A stretch of 64,000 bases of DNA, from positions 186,001 to 250,000 of the forward strand of contig NZ_CP017947.1 in NCBI RefSeq assembly GCF_003952665.1. The letters are read 5' to 3'. Position 1 is the first letter of the stretch. Each line of letters begins with the position of its first letter. This DNA comes from Bosea sp. Tri-49. Lineage in GTDB: Bacteria; Pseudomonadota; Alphaproteobacteria; Rhizobiales; Beijerinckiaceae. The notes beneath the pieces were generated by a model. That model was given only the letters and a program-made list of their open reading frames with translations. It was not told the DNA's origin and did not search any database. The position numbers and the translations under genes were made by a program. Below, piece by piece: positions 7,781-15,524 of this stretch.

Positions 7781-8047
7781 TCAGTCCGTTGTATCAGGCC
7801 CGGACCGCTTGTTTGAACGTCCGGTGTGCCGCACCGTGGCACCTGGGGTGATCAGATCCTGGGGTTCAACTTTCAACGCTTTTGCCAGGGTTTCCAACGT
7901 ATCGAGTGTGGCGTTGCGCCGACCGGCTTCGACGCTGCTGATATATGCCCGCGTGCGCCCCGAGGATAAAGACAACTGCTCCTGCGAGAGCTGTCTTTCC
8001 CTTCGGAGTCGCTGCAGGTTCAGACCAAGCACAGCGCGAAGTTTCAT
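7781..8047 (-). CDS. XRE-family regulator, C-protein-like
   Basis: An 88-residue Cro/cI-type regulator from the ATG at 8047: MKLRAVLGLNLQRLRRERQL, SQEQLSLSSGRTRAYISSVE (helix-turn-helix), then AGRRNATLDTLETLAKALKV and a basic tail. An ATG 13 codons upstream (8086) would place the coding start inside a perfect 9-bp inverted repeat, so the shorter form is preferred. It is divergent from the threonine-synthase-like gene and sits between it and luxR; the intergenic repeats suggest it controls itself and that pathway gene. Resembles controller proteins of restriction-modification systems in size, but no such genes are nearby. Confidence 0.75.
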   Translation of the reverse strand: MKLRAVLGLNLQRLRRERQLSQEQLSLSSGRTRAYISSVEAGRRNATLDTLETLAKALKVEPQDLITPGATVRHTGRSNKRSGPDTTD

Positions 8048-8065
8048 CCCGCAAAACGTGCGGCG

Positions 8066-8100
8066 ATGTTCACTGTGGTGCGACACACTCTAGTGAACAT
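8066..8100. promoter_or_regulatory. Perfect 9-bp inverted repeat, candidate operator
   Basis: ATGTTCACT at 8066-8074 and AGTGAACAT at 8092-8100, with a 17-nt spacer; half-site centres 26 bp apart (about 2.5 turns). It lies between the divergent XRE and PLP-enzyme genes. Confidence 0.55.
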
Positions 8101-8106
8101 TCGGCG

Positions 8107-8129
8107 TTGACAGACAGGTCAGCGCCTGT
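8107..8129 (+). promoter_or_regulatory. -35 hexamer and lux-box-like repeat
   Basis: TTGACA at 8107-8112 is followed by ACAGG-TCAGCG-CCTGT at 8114-8129, a 16-nt inverted repeat resembling a LuxR-type box, about 45-60 nt upstream of the ATG at 8174. No convincing -10 at 17 nt. The regulatory role is inferred. Confidence 0.4.
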
Positions 8130-8173
8130 TTGAACCGGCTGGCGACCGAACGATCCTGCGCAGAGGAATTGCG

Positions 8174-9541
8174 ATGGCCGGCCAACCTGTTAGCAGGCTT
8201 TCAGCAGGCGGCGCGGCCCCAGCCTTCCACGATCGGGCGACGCTGGAGATCGAGCATCCGAAGGAGCACGCAGCGCCGGGTGCTGCGAACATCGTCGGGC
8301 TGTCCTGCATCCGCTGCGGCGCGTCCTACCCGGCCAGCATCGAGATCGATTCCAGGGGCTGTCCGGCCTGCCGCGACGCTGCGCCGGCCAATCTCAAGCC
8401 TGTCTACGCTTCGCCGGTTGAACCACTCTCGATCGCACCAAACGCGCCGCGATCATTGTGGCGCTACGCCAATGCGCTGCCATGCGCACTGGAGGACGCC
8501 GTTTCGCTCGGCGAGGGGCAGACGCCGTTGATCGAAGCTGCCCGGATTGGTCGTGCGCTGGGAGCCCGGAACCTCTTCATCAAGGACGAGAGCCGAAACC
8601 CAACCTGGTCGCACAAGGACAGGTTCTCGACGGTTGCGGTGTCGGTGGCGCGCGCGCAAGGGGCAAAGGTGGTGGCGACGGCCTCATCCGGCAATGCCGG
8701 AGCCTCGCTGGCCGCCTACGCCGCACGCGCGGGGCTGCACTGTGTTGTCGCTACGTTTGGCGGCTCGGCCACCGCCATGCTGGCGCAGATCAGGAAATAC
8801 GGTGCAACCGTCTTGCCGCTCGCCAACAAGATGGAGCGCTGGACGCTGCTTGCCGAGGCCGCGACACGCTATGGCTGGTTCGTCGCGTCGCCCTGTCATG
8901 CGCCCGTCGTTGGCAGTCACCCCGTCGGTATCGAGGGCTACAAGACCATCGCTTATGAAATTGTCGAGCAGTCGGGTGGCATCGCCCCCGACTGGTGTGT
9001 TTTGCCGGTCTGTTACGGCGACGCCCTGTTCGGTGTCTGGACGGGGTTTCAGGAACTGTTTGCGCAAGGCGCGATCTCCCGACTGCCAAGGATGGCTGCA
9101 GCCGAGGTGCATGGTTCGCTGGCGCAGGCGCTCGCCACAGGTAGCGACAGGATCGAAGAACGAAAGCTGGCATTCGAAAGCCTTGCCGTCTCGATCGGCG
9201 CGCCGCGCAGCACCTATCAGGCCCTAAAAGCACTGCGCGAGTCCTCCGGCCGCGCCGTGCCGGTGAACAATGACGGGCTTGTGGAGATGCAGGAGCGCCT
9301 TGCCCGCGACGAAGGGATTTTCGCCGAACTGGCGTCGGTCACGCCACTTCTTGCGCTGGCGCGACTGCGTGAAGACGGTGTCATTGCAGCCGATGATCAT
9401 GTGGTGGCAGTCGTCACCGCCAGCGGGTTGAAGGATCTGGATCGATCGGTCGGCCAAGCTGGACATGACATGATCTTTCAATCGACGCAGGATGCCTGGG
9501 ATTGGCTTGGCCGCAATGCGGCCGCCCTGATGGGTCGGTGA
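8174..9541 (+). CDS. Threonine-synthase-like PLP-dependent enzyme
   Basis: Fold-type II PLP enzyme, 455 residues. Residues about 43-70 form a four-Cys zinc ribbon (LSCIRCGASYP ... GCPACRD) as in many bacterial threonine synthases. The Schiff-base Lys is in NPTWSHKDRFSTVAV, the phosphate-cup or Asn loop in ATASSGNAGASLAAYAA, and a Gly-rich turn at LPVCYGDALFGVW. ATG preceded by AGAGGA at 7 nt. It could act on O-phosphohomoserine to give threonine or on another phosphorylated amino acid. Next to quorum-sensing genes and convergent with a PduX-like kinase plus SbnA-like enzyme, so a specialised pathway is more likely than housekeeping threonine synthesis. Confidence 0.75.
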   Translation: MAGQPVSRLSAGGAAPAFHDRATLEIEHPKEHAAPGAANIVGLSCIRCGASYPASIEIDSRGCPACRDAAPANLKPVYASPVEPLSIAPNAPRSLWRYANALPCALEDAVSLGEGQTPLIEAARIGRALGARNLFIKDESRNPTWSHKDRFSTVAVSVARAQGAKVVATASSGNAGASLAAYAARAGLHCVVATFGGSATAMLAQIRKYGATVLPLANKMERWTLLAEAATRYGWFVASPCHAPVVGSHPVGIEGYKTIAYEIVEQSGGIAPDWCVLPVCYGDALFGVWTGFQELFAQGAISRLPRMAAAEVHGSLAQALATGSDRIEERKLAFESLAVSIGAPRSTYQALKALRESSGRAVPVNNDGLVEMQERLARDEGIFAELASVTPLLALARLREDGVIAADDHVVAVVTASGLKDLDRSVGQAGHDMIFQSTQDAWDWLGRNAAALMGR

Positions 9542-9602
9542 AAGCGAGACGGCCCAGGGATTAGTGAGAGCGTCCTTCCTTCCCGACTTCGTCATGGACG
9601 AT

Positions 9603-10613
9603 TTAGTCGAGGCTGCGTCTCGCCCATTTGAGCCATGTCCAGTCAGCCTCGGACCCAGGCTCGACGATCGTGAGCTCGCGGGGCTCGGACCGCGGCGAGC
9701 AAGGCCAGCCCGGTAACGAGGCGAGCCAGGCATCATCGAAGACCGTCTCCGCATATCGGTGACCCTCGTCCGGCATGATGACCGCGATCCGGGCTCCGGG
9801 TCGGGTGCTTGCAGTCCACCTGCCGACCAGGGCCGCGGCAGCGCTGGTCGGCCCCTGAAAGATGCCATGTTCACGCAGCAGGCGGCGAGCCTCGCTGAAG
9901 GCCGGATAGGCGCCAACCCAGTGGACTTCATCGATCAGCTCATGCCGGAGATTGCCCGGCAGGATGCTGTTGCCGAGACCGCGCAACAACCGCTTGCCGG
10001 CAGCTTGTCCAAAAAGGACACTTCGGTGAGTGTCGACCGCAATGACAACGAGTTGCGGGAAGACCGCGCGCAGAAACAGTCCCGTCCCGCACAGCGAGCC
10101 GCCGCTCCCGACACAACCGACAAGACAGTCGATCTCGCCGACCGTCCGCACGAGTTGCTCGGCCAGCCGGGCATAGGCGAGCGCGTTTCCTGGATTGTCA
10201 TATTGCCGCGGCCAGAAGCAATTGGGCTCCTCGCGGCGAATGTGCTCGAGCCGCTGCAGGCGGCCGAGCTGATCACCATTACCAGCGCGGTCCTCCGTGA
10301 TGATCATCTGCGCGCCTAAACCATCGAGGCGTGCCTTGTACTTTGCGTCGACAAGGCTTGAGGCGGAGACCAGTGTGAGCCGGTATCCGCGTGCCGCTGA
10401 CAGCAAGGCCAGAGCCATGCCGAATGTGCCGGATGTCGTCTCGACGATGCGCATCCCGGTCTCGAATGCGCCGTCGGCGATTGCGCGGTCCAAAATATAG
10501 CGCGCCGGCATGAGCTTCATCAGCGGGAATGCTGCCGCGATCAGATTGGGAGCCAGCGCAGCCATGCGAGGCGTTTCCAGCGCGCGGAAATAATCAACAT
10601 CCAGGGCTACCAT
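9603..10613 (-). CDS. Cysteine-synthase/SbnA-like PLP-family protein
   Basis: Fold-type II protein, 336 residues from the ATG at 10613, which overlaps the stop of the upstream kinase gene in the sequence ATGGTAG, so the two are translationally coupled. The loop that normally binds substrate carboxylate is ETTSGTFGMALALL (instead of T-S-G-N), and the phosphate loop is CVGSGGSLCGTGLF. The segment matching the usual NPGGSIKDR reads MPARYILDRA: the canonical PLP Lys position appears to be Leu, and the nearest Lys is in FPLMKLMPAR. SbnA and CysK relatives exchange a phosphate or acetate leaving group for a nucleophile. Here O-phosphothreonine from the kinase is an attractive substrate (inference). 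Confidence 0.7.
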   Translation of the reverse strand: MVALDVDYFRALETPRMAALAPNLIAAAFPLMKLMPARYILDRAIADGAFETGMRIVETTSGTFGMALALLSAARGYRLTLVSASSLVDAKYKARLDGLGAQMIITEDRAGNGDQLGRLQRLEHIRREEPNCFWPRQYDNPGNALAYARLAEQLVRTVGEIDCLVGCVGSGGSLCGTGLFLRAVFPQLVVIAVDTHRSVLFGQAAGKRLLRGLGNSILPGNLRHELIDEVHWVGAYPAFSEARRLLREHGIFQGPTSAAAALVGRWTASTRPGARIAVIMPDEGHRYAETVFDDAWLASLPGWPCSPRSEPRELTIVEPGSEADWTWLKWARRSLD

Positions 10614-11545
10614 GTCGCGCCGTCGTCGTTGATCTGGTGAAACTCGACGTCGCAGAAACCGCATCTTCGCACCGAGGCCGCGACGCTTTTCGCGCGCTGT
10701 CGCAAGTTTTTGCCGGCGCGGTCGAAGACAATGCCGAGCAGTGAGCCGCTATGCGCTACCTGGACGCCGCATGCGCCAGCGCCTTTCGCGATGTCGATGA
10801 CGCGTTCGAGATGCTGTTTGGGCAGATGCCGCTGGCTGAGCAGCGCGCTAGCGGTCGCCGCTCGTCCAAGGCAATTGGGATCCTGATAGCGGACCGCATA
10901 GGCGATCAGAGCGCGCAGGACACGAAACTGTTGAATCTCGAGACTGTCATAGCGTGCAGGTGGCAGATCAAGCGTATCGATCGGCCGTCCTCCGATAGCC
11001 TTGAAGCCGACCAGCAACAGAGGTGGCAGCGAGCCGCCGAAATCCTCCAGGACGGCACCCTCTCGCTGCGCGAAGAGGACAGTGTGTCCATCGAAGGCTA
11101 TGGCGTCGCTGGCGCGTTCGGCGGTGACCGCCAGCTGGCTGACACGAGAGGGCTGCAGCCGGACGGCGTGGGCTGCCGCCACAGCGCGAATGGCGGCGAC
11201 GACATCCGCGGTCGAGGAGCCGTAACCATGACCGATTGGAATGTTGCTCTCGATATGGAGGAAACCTGCTTCCGAAACGCCCAGATGGCTCAGCGTCTGA
11301 CGTGCAGCCAGGCCCGCCTTGACCTTGCCGGCCGGGTGCGTGGTGAGGTCGGCTGTGGGCGCACAGGTGAAAGTCGCCTTCGAGACCAACTTGGTAAGCG
11401 GGAGGGTGACCAAGCCGCGATGGAGTCGCCCGTTCCGGTCTTCGAAGACCCCTTGCAGTAGCTCGCCATGGTGCCCGCATGCAGCCCCGACGCCGATCCT
11501 CGGCAGCGGTTTGCCATTCGGTGCGGTTTCGGAGACTCCAGCCAC
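10607..11545 (-). CDS. PduX-like GHMP kinase (L-threonine kinase type)
   Basis: GHMP-superfamily small-molecule kinase, about 312 residues from the GTG at 11545 (GGGAG 6 nt upstream; ATGs at 11608 or 11629 are alternatives). Motif 1 is ACGHHGELLQGVF, motif 2 (ATP loop) NIPIGHGYGSSTADVVA, motif 3 QVAHSGSLLGIVFD. The SSTAD form and the ERASDAIAFDGHTVLF segment are closer to PduX threonine kinases than to homoserine kinase. In cobalamin pathways PduX makes O-phosphothreonine, but no cobalamin genes are here. First gene of a two-gene operon with the SbnA-like gene; convergent with the threonine-synthase-like gene. Confidence 0.7.
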   Translation of the reverse strand: MAGVSETAPNGKPLPRIGVGAACGHHGELLQGVFEDRNGRLHRGLVTLPLTKLVSKATFTCAPTADLTTHPAGKVKAGLAARQTLSHLGVSEAGFLHIESNIPIGHGYGSSTADVVAAIRAVAAAHAVRLQPSRVSQLAVTAERASDAIAFDGHTVLFAQREGAVLEDFGGSLPPLLLVGFKAIGGRPIDTLDLPPARYDSLEIQQFRVLRALIAYAVRYQDPNCLGRAATASALLSQRHLPKQHLERVIDIAKGAGACGVQVAHSGSLLGIVFDRAGKNLRQRAKSVAASVRRCGFCDVEFHQINDDGATW

Positions 11546-11889
11546 GACTCGCTCCCAGCGATCAGCATCTGGGCAGTGGTGACTTCGGCGGCGCCAATCC
11601 GGCGTCATCAAATTCCGCCATTGACTCAAGGCCGACCGCCGCCGCCCGGTCGTTCAGGCGACAAAACCCAATTGCCCTGGCGTCCCCCTAGCATCCATCT
11701 GGGCGGAGGCGAGGAACTTTGCTGTGCCTATGGTCCAGGCCGATACCGTCCCATGGCGGGAGCTTATCGTCGGCCTGCCGGGCGACAGGTCGCACTCGTC
11801 TTCGAATACGGCCTTCGCGCCGTTTTAAACCGACCGGAGGCTCTCTTCATCGGACGATCTTGTGTTCCAGCCGGTATCCGCTGCTGCCG
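11546..11889. other. Kinase upstream region and left junction of mobile element
   Basis: About 340 nt that should hold the kinase promoter. No gene recognised. The right edge abuts a truncated helicase/methylase 3' end, so a recombination junction probably lies here. Confidence 0.4.
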
Positions 11890-12159
11890 ACCGAAATCGA
11901 GCTTCCGGTGACGACTACGCCGCTTGGCGCCATCTCCCGCCTCGAGCATGCGCTCGACGGCTTCGAAGGTGATCGGGAGCGCTGCCGCCAGCGCCTGGCC
12001 GATGCGCGCCGCAGGCTTGAATCCTACCAGTCGCGCGGCGAGGGGGCGTTCGCTTTCGCCTCGGAGCTTGCTGAGAAGCACCGCCTGCTCGCGGAGGTCG
12101 CTGCGGCGCTGGCGAAGGATATCGACGGCATCGGTGCGGTTGACGCGATCGCAGCGTGA
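11890..12159 (+). pseudogene. 3' remnant of a large helicase/methylase of integrative elements
   Basis: Ninety codons with the C-terminal coiled-coil signature of the very large SNF2-helicase/N6-adenine methylase proteins of Rhizobiales conjugative elements: EIELPVTTTPLGAISRLEHA, then a long E/R/A-rich helix and AFASELAEKHRLLAEVAAAL. Those proteins exceed 1,400 residues; only the tail remains and no start or upstream domain is in frame. Its orientation and position match the gene that precedes the RES/parB region in intact elements, so the deletion marks the left edge of the element here. Confidence 0.6.
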
Positions 12160-12214
12160 TCGGCCCGGTGGCCGGCGCGCCCTCGGGCGAGGCCGGCAAT
12201 CCTCAGGTCGCTCG

Positions 12215-12718
12215 TCAGGGCTGCCGCGAAAGTCGATGCTCGTCGTCGATCAGAGTGAGGCGGCATGGCGCCGTGTCGCCCCACCGCCAGAGAACGAGGT
12301 TGAGGTCGTCGGGGGTTGCCCCGGGGGCGAAGCTCCTGACCAACAATCCATGATAGCCTGAGGCGATGAGGTTTCGGGCGAAGGCCTGGGTTTTCGCTTC
12401 TCCCGCCGTCTTCATCTGATCGCGCCAGGTCGGATCATTGAGGGCCGCGGCATCCATCCCCTTCTCCTGAAGGGCGCCATCGTCCCGGCAGTCGAAAACG
12501 CGCTCGATGTCCGCGTCGTAGGAGACGAGGGTCGTCGGTTGCAAGCTGCCGACCTGGTTGGCTTCCCGCAAGGCCGTCATGATCGACACCGACGTGTAGA
12601 GCGCTGGCGTCCCTTTCCGGTTGAAGCGCCCCCCATACAGCTCAGCGCCGCGTCCCGATAACGGCTCGCGGGCATAGACCGGGTTCAGCGCCCGGTAGAG
12701 GACCCCCTGGAAGCGCAT
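12215..12718 (-). CDS. RES-domain toxin
   Basis: RES toxin of a type II RES-Xre module, 167 residues. R-A-L at the start, the SGRGAELYGGRFNRKGTPAL segment with the conserved Arg, Gly and Tyr, YTSVSIMTALREA with the conserved Glu, and a terminal DDLNLVLWRW are diagnostic. Characterised RES toxins degrade NAD+. It begins 8 nt after the stop of its antitoxin gene, the standard antitoxin-first order, and would be controlled from the antitoxin promoter. Confidence 0.85.
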   Translation of the reverse strand: MRFQGVLYRALNPVYAREPLSGRGAELYGGRFNRKGTPALYTSVSIMTALREANQVGSLQPTTLVSYDADIERVFDCRDDGALQEKGMDAAALNDPTWRDQMKTAGEAKTQAFARNLIASGYHGLLVRSFAPGATPDDLNLVLWRWGDTAPCRLTLIDDEHRLSRQP

Positions 12719-12726
12719 CAGCCAGG

Positions 12727-13077
12727 TTATGCGTGAACGCCGGCGTCGACCGCGTCGATATAGTCGTGCACTTCGTCGGCGCGGCCGTCACGGACGAGCT
12801 GCATCGCCGTCAGGCCGGAAAAGCCGGGCAGGGGCTCGGAGCGATACCAGGCATAAGCCATCAGCGCCGAGCCGAAGCGCGGCTCGACCTTATTGATGAT
12901 TTCCGTCACTTCGCGCAGCCGGCGTTGCGTCTTGTCGGAGCGGATGCGCTCCTTGCGCTGGATCGCATCCTTGCCGAGACCGGCCGTGCGGGCGATCTCC
13001 TCGCTCGTGGTGCGCAGCGTCTCCGCGATCTTGCGCGGCGAGAACAACCCGCCGTCAGCATATTGGGCAAGTCCCAT
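12727..13077 (-). CDS. Xre/ParS-type antitoxin (DUF2384)
   Basis: Antitoxin partner of the RES toxin, 116 residues from the ATG at 13077 (AAGGAGAG 4-9 nt upstream; an in-frame ATG 5 codons further up overlaps that Shine-Dalgarno and is rejected). The N-terminal part with IAETLRTTSEEIARTAGLG is a helix-turn-helix; the C-terminal DUF2384 part is EIINKVEPRFGSALMAYAWY, then PGFSGLTAMQLVRDGRADEV. Such proteins plug the toxin active site and repress the operon. A strong promoter with an inverted repeat over its -10 lies directly upstream. Confidence 0.85.
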   Translation of the reverse strand: MGLAQYADGGLFSPRKIAETLRTTSEEIARTAGLGKDAIQRKERIRSDKTQRRLREVTEIINKVEPRFGSALMAYAWYRSEPLPGFSGLTAMQLVRDGRADEVHDYIDAVDAGVHA

Positions 13078-13112
13078 GGCGCTCTCCTTCATTCAGAAAT
13101 GCCAATCATTCT

Positions 13113-13146
13113 GACGCAATATAGCGTCGAAATAAGCGTGTTTCAA
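13113..13146 (-). promoter_or_regulatory. RES-Xre promoter with operator over the -10
   Basis: On the minus strand TTGAAA (13141-13146), a 17-nt spacer and TATATT (13118-13123) form a near-consensus sigma-70 promoter. GACGC-TATATT-GCGTC is an inverted repeat exactly centred on the -10, fitting repression by the antitoxin. Confidence 0.65.
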
Positions 13147-13410
13147 TCCGGTCAGGAGAAGAGAAAGGGAAAGGGGAACGGCTGCTCGCAGACCGGGCGC
13201 GCCGCTGCCGCTGGCGCTCAACCGCGCCATTCGCGATCCCGGCCCGGCGTCCTGCGCAGGGCTTCACGCGCCCCGCTTGGCCGCCCGGCCGGGCTGCTCG
13301 GCCGCAATTGCTCCGGCCCGCCCGCTCCGCGGGCGTGAGGGGGTCTTCGGACAGAAGACGGAGAAGGGCCGGTGCGAGGCCGCGCCCACACCCCTGAACA
13401 GGAGCCTGCC
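13147..13410 (+). other. GC-rich leader of parB-like gene
   Basis: About 260 nt of very GC-rich sequence with short inverted repeats (for example CGGACAGAAGACGG and CCCGCCCGCTCCGCGGGC regions) ahead of the parB-like gene; no coding potential supported. Confidence 0.4.
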
Positions 13411-15081
13411 ATGCTACTCAAGAAGGTCGATCCGCGCGCCTTGAAGGACAATCCCGATCGCTCGCGCCGGACGAAGTCCACACCCCAGGCCGATGCCCTG
13501 CTGCTCGCTACCATCAAGCTCGTCGGCATCCTGCAGCCGCCCGTCATCGTCCCCGAGCAGGGCGGCGGTAACGGCTACCTCATCGAGGTCGGCCACCGTC
13601 GCGTGAAGCAGGCGATCGCGGCCGGTCTCGACGAGATCGAGGTTCTGGAGGTCGAAGCTTCGGACGATCACGGCGCGATGCGCTCGATGATCGAGAATGT
13701 CGCTCGGGAACCGCTCAACCCTGTCGATCAGTGGCGTGGTATCGAGCGGTTGGTCGTGCTCGGCTGGACCGAGGAAGCGATCGCAGCCGCCCTCGGGCTG
13801 GCGCTTCGGCGCGTTCGGCAGCTCAGGCTCTTGGGCAGCGTCCTTCCCGCCATGCTCGATCACATGGCCAAGGGCGACATGCCCAACGAGCAGCAGCTCC
13901 GCACCATTGCGGCGGCCCCGGTCGACGACCAGAAGGAGGTCTGGAAGAAGTACAAGCCCTCCAAGGACGATCCGAAGGTTACCTGGTGGAACGTCTCGAA
14001 CGCGCTGACCAAGACCCGGATGTACGCCAAGCATGCCAGCTTCGACGACGAGCTCGCGCGCGCTTACGGCATCGAATGGGTCGAGGACCTGTTCGGACCC
14101 GCCGACGAGGACGGCCGCTACACCACCAATGTCGAGGCCTTTCTCGGCGCTCAGCAGGAGTGGATGACGAACCATCTTCCCAAGCGCGGCGTCATCGCCG
14201 AGGTCAACAGCTGGGGTGAGCCGGTTCTTCCGCCGAAGGCGGAGCGCGTCTACGGCAAGGCAGGCAAGAGCGATCGCGTCGCCATGTATCTCGATCGCAA
14301 TGGCACGGTTCAGAGCGTGGCCTATCGGATGCCGGCGCCGAAGGCGCAAGGCAACGGCACGTCCCCGGCCGGAAACGCGGCCGAAACTCCAACGGGCCGT
14401 CCCGACGTCACGCGCCGGGGGATCGGGATGATCGGTGACTTCCGCACCGATGCGCTCCACGAAGCCTTGTCGCGGGCGCCGATCGCCAACGACACCCTGA
14501 TGGCGCTCCTCGTGCTGGCGCTTGCCGGGCGCAACATCACGATCGCATCCGGCACCAGTGACGATGTCTATGGCTTTGCCCGCATGGACCGCCACGCCGT
14601 GCGGCTGATCGGCCAGGACGGCAAGCTCGGCTTCGACGAGCAGACGCTGCAGCAGGCTGCGCGAGGCGCACTGATCGAGGTGCTCTCGTGCCGGGAGAAC
14701 CGCTCCGATTCCGGGATCGTGGCTCGCATCGCCGGCGAAGCGATCGGTGCGGATGCCTTCCTGCCGAACATGGGCACCGAAGAGTTCCTGTCCTGCCTGT
14801 CGCGTCCGGCGCTCGAGGGCTCGTGCAAGGACACGCCGGTCCTGCCGCGTCCGCGCGTGAAGGAAACCCGGGCTGCGCTCGTGGCGCATTTCACTGATGA
14901 CCGCTTCGTCCATCCTTCGGCGCTCTTCGCGCCGGATTCGACCGCGCTGGCGAATTGGCTCGCGAAGCACGAGGCTGTTCCCGAGGACGAGCAGGAGGAG
15001 CCGCACACGGAATTGCAGGACAGCGACTCCGGCGCCGAAGCCCAGGGCGACGATGCGGAGCAGTTCCGCGAGGCTGCCTAG
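13411..15081 (+). CDS. Large ParB/RepB-domain protein of integrative element
   Basis: A 556-residue ParB-family protein. The N-terminal ParB nuclease-like CTPase fold has LVGILQPPVIVPEQ and the arginine/His patch EVGHRRVKQAIAAG; a helix-turn-helix follows (GWTEEAIAAALGLALRRVRQ). The long C-terminal half is specific to element-borne ParBs, ends acidic, and includes a repeated-looking RNITIASGTSDDVYGFARM region. In Rhizobiales elements this gene lies just before DUF7673 and ArdC genes, as here. ATG at 13411 has GGAG 8 nt upstream; the in-frame ATG at 13372 lacks a ribosome-binding site. A strong terminator follows. Role in element maintenance is inferred. Confidence 0.8.
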   Translation: MLLKKVDPRALKDNPDRSRRTKSTPQADALLLATIKLVGILQPPVIVPEQGGGNGYLIEVGHRRVKQAIAAGLDEIEVLEVEASDDHGAMRSMIENVAREPLNPVDQWRGIERLVVLGWTEEAIAAALGLALRRVRQLRLLGSVLPAMLDHMAKGDMPNEQQLRTIAAAPVDDQKEVWKKYKPSKDDPKVTWWNVSNALTKTRMYAKHASFDDELARAYGIEWVEDLFGPADEDGRYTTNVEAFLGAQQEWMTNHLPKRGVIAEVNSWGEPVLPPKAERVYGKAGKSDRVAMYLDRNGTVQSVAYRMPAPKAQGNGTSPAGNAAETPTGRPDVTRRGIGMIGDFRTDALHEALSRAPIANDTLMALLVLALAGRNITIASGTSDDVYGFARMDRHAVRLIGQDGKLGFDEQTLQQAARGALIEVLSCRENRSDSGIVARIAGEAIGADAFLPNMGTEEFLSCLSRPALEGSCKDTPVLPRPRVKETRAALVAHFTDDRFVHPSALFAPDSTALANWLAKHEAVPEDEQEEPHTELQDSDSGAEAQGDDAEQFREAA

Positions 15082-15111
15082 CAGCGCTGCGCATCGTTCA
15101 TCCAACCTACA

Positions 15112-15145
15112 GCCGCCGCCGGCTCGTCCGGCGGCGGTTTTGTTT
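15112..15145 (+). terminator. Intrinsic terminator after parB-like gene
   Basis: CCGCCGCCGG / CCGGCGGCGG, a perfect 10-bp stem with a CTCGT loop and TTTTGTTT tail, 31 nt after the stop. Confidence 0.8.
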
Positions 15146-15214
15146 CGGTCAGTACAACAGTCCTCGCGTTCAGCGCATATCGTCAAGCAGGCGGTACGGC
15201 GATGCGGCTGGCGT

Positions 15215-15502
15215 CGCGGTGGATGTCCGTGATCTCCTCAGGCAGACCGTCTCGACCGCGCCATTTCACGAGGGCGATCGAATGAGCGTGGCCGATCTAG
15301 CCCAGCTCTACGAAATCGACACCAGCGTCGAGCTTCCGGAGCCTACCGAAATTGCTCTGGTTGATGACGTCCTCACGGCAGGAACGCATTTCAAGGCGGC
15401 GCAGGCGGTCCTGCATGCGAGATACCTGGCCGCGAAATCTTCGGGCTGTTTTGGGCCCGTCGCGTCTTCCCGAACCCGTTCGAGAATCTCGACGACACCT
15501 GA
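15215..15502 (+). pseudogene. Frameshifted phosphoribosyltransferase-like gene fragment
   Basis: One frame gives TAPFHEGDRMSVADLAQLYE and EIALVDDVLTAGTHFKAAQA, the PRPP-binding D-D-V-x-T-x-G loop of phosphoribosyltransferase-fold proteins. The frame is lost after about codon 70, and the following frame supplies the natural end EIFGLFWARRVFPNPFENLD with TGA at 15500-15502. The N-terminal part of the usual roughly 200-residue protein is missing. A single indel near 15425 separates the halves. Confidence 0.6.
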
Positions 15503-15524
15503 TCCGGATAAGTTACGGACATCC

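Noticed and set aside
6500..12000. Restriction-modification system controlled by the C-protein-like XRE gene
   Set aside because: No methyltransferase or endonuclease gene is adjacent; neighbours are luxR and PLP enzymes.
13414..15186. 590-codon frame antisense to the parB-like gene
   Set aside because: Antisense shadow; it crosses the downstream terminator and lacks recognisable domains, while the plus-strand frame has clear ParB motifs.
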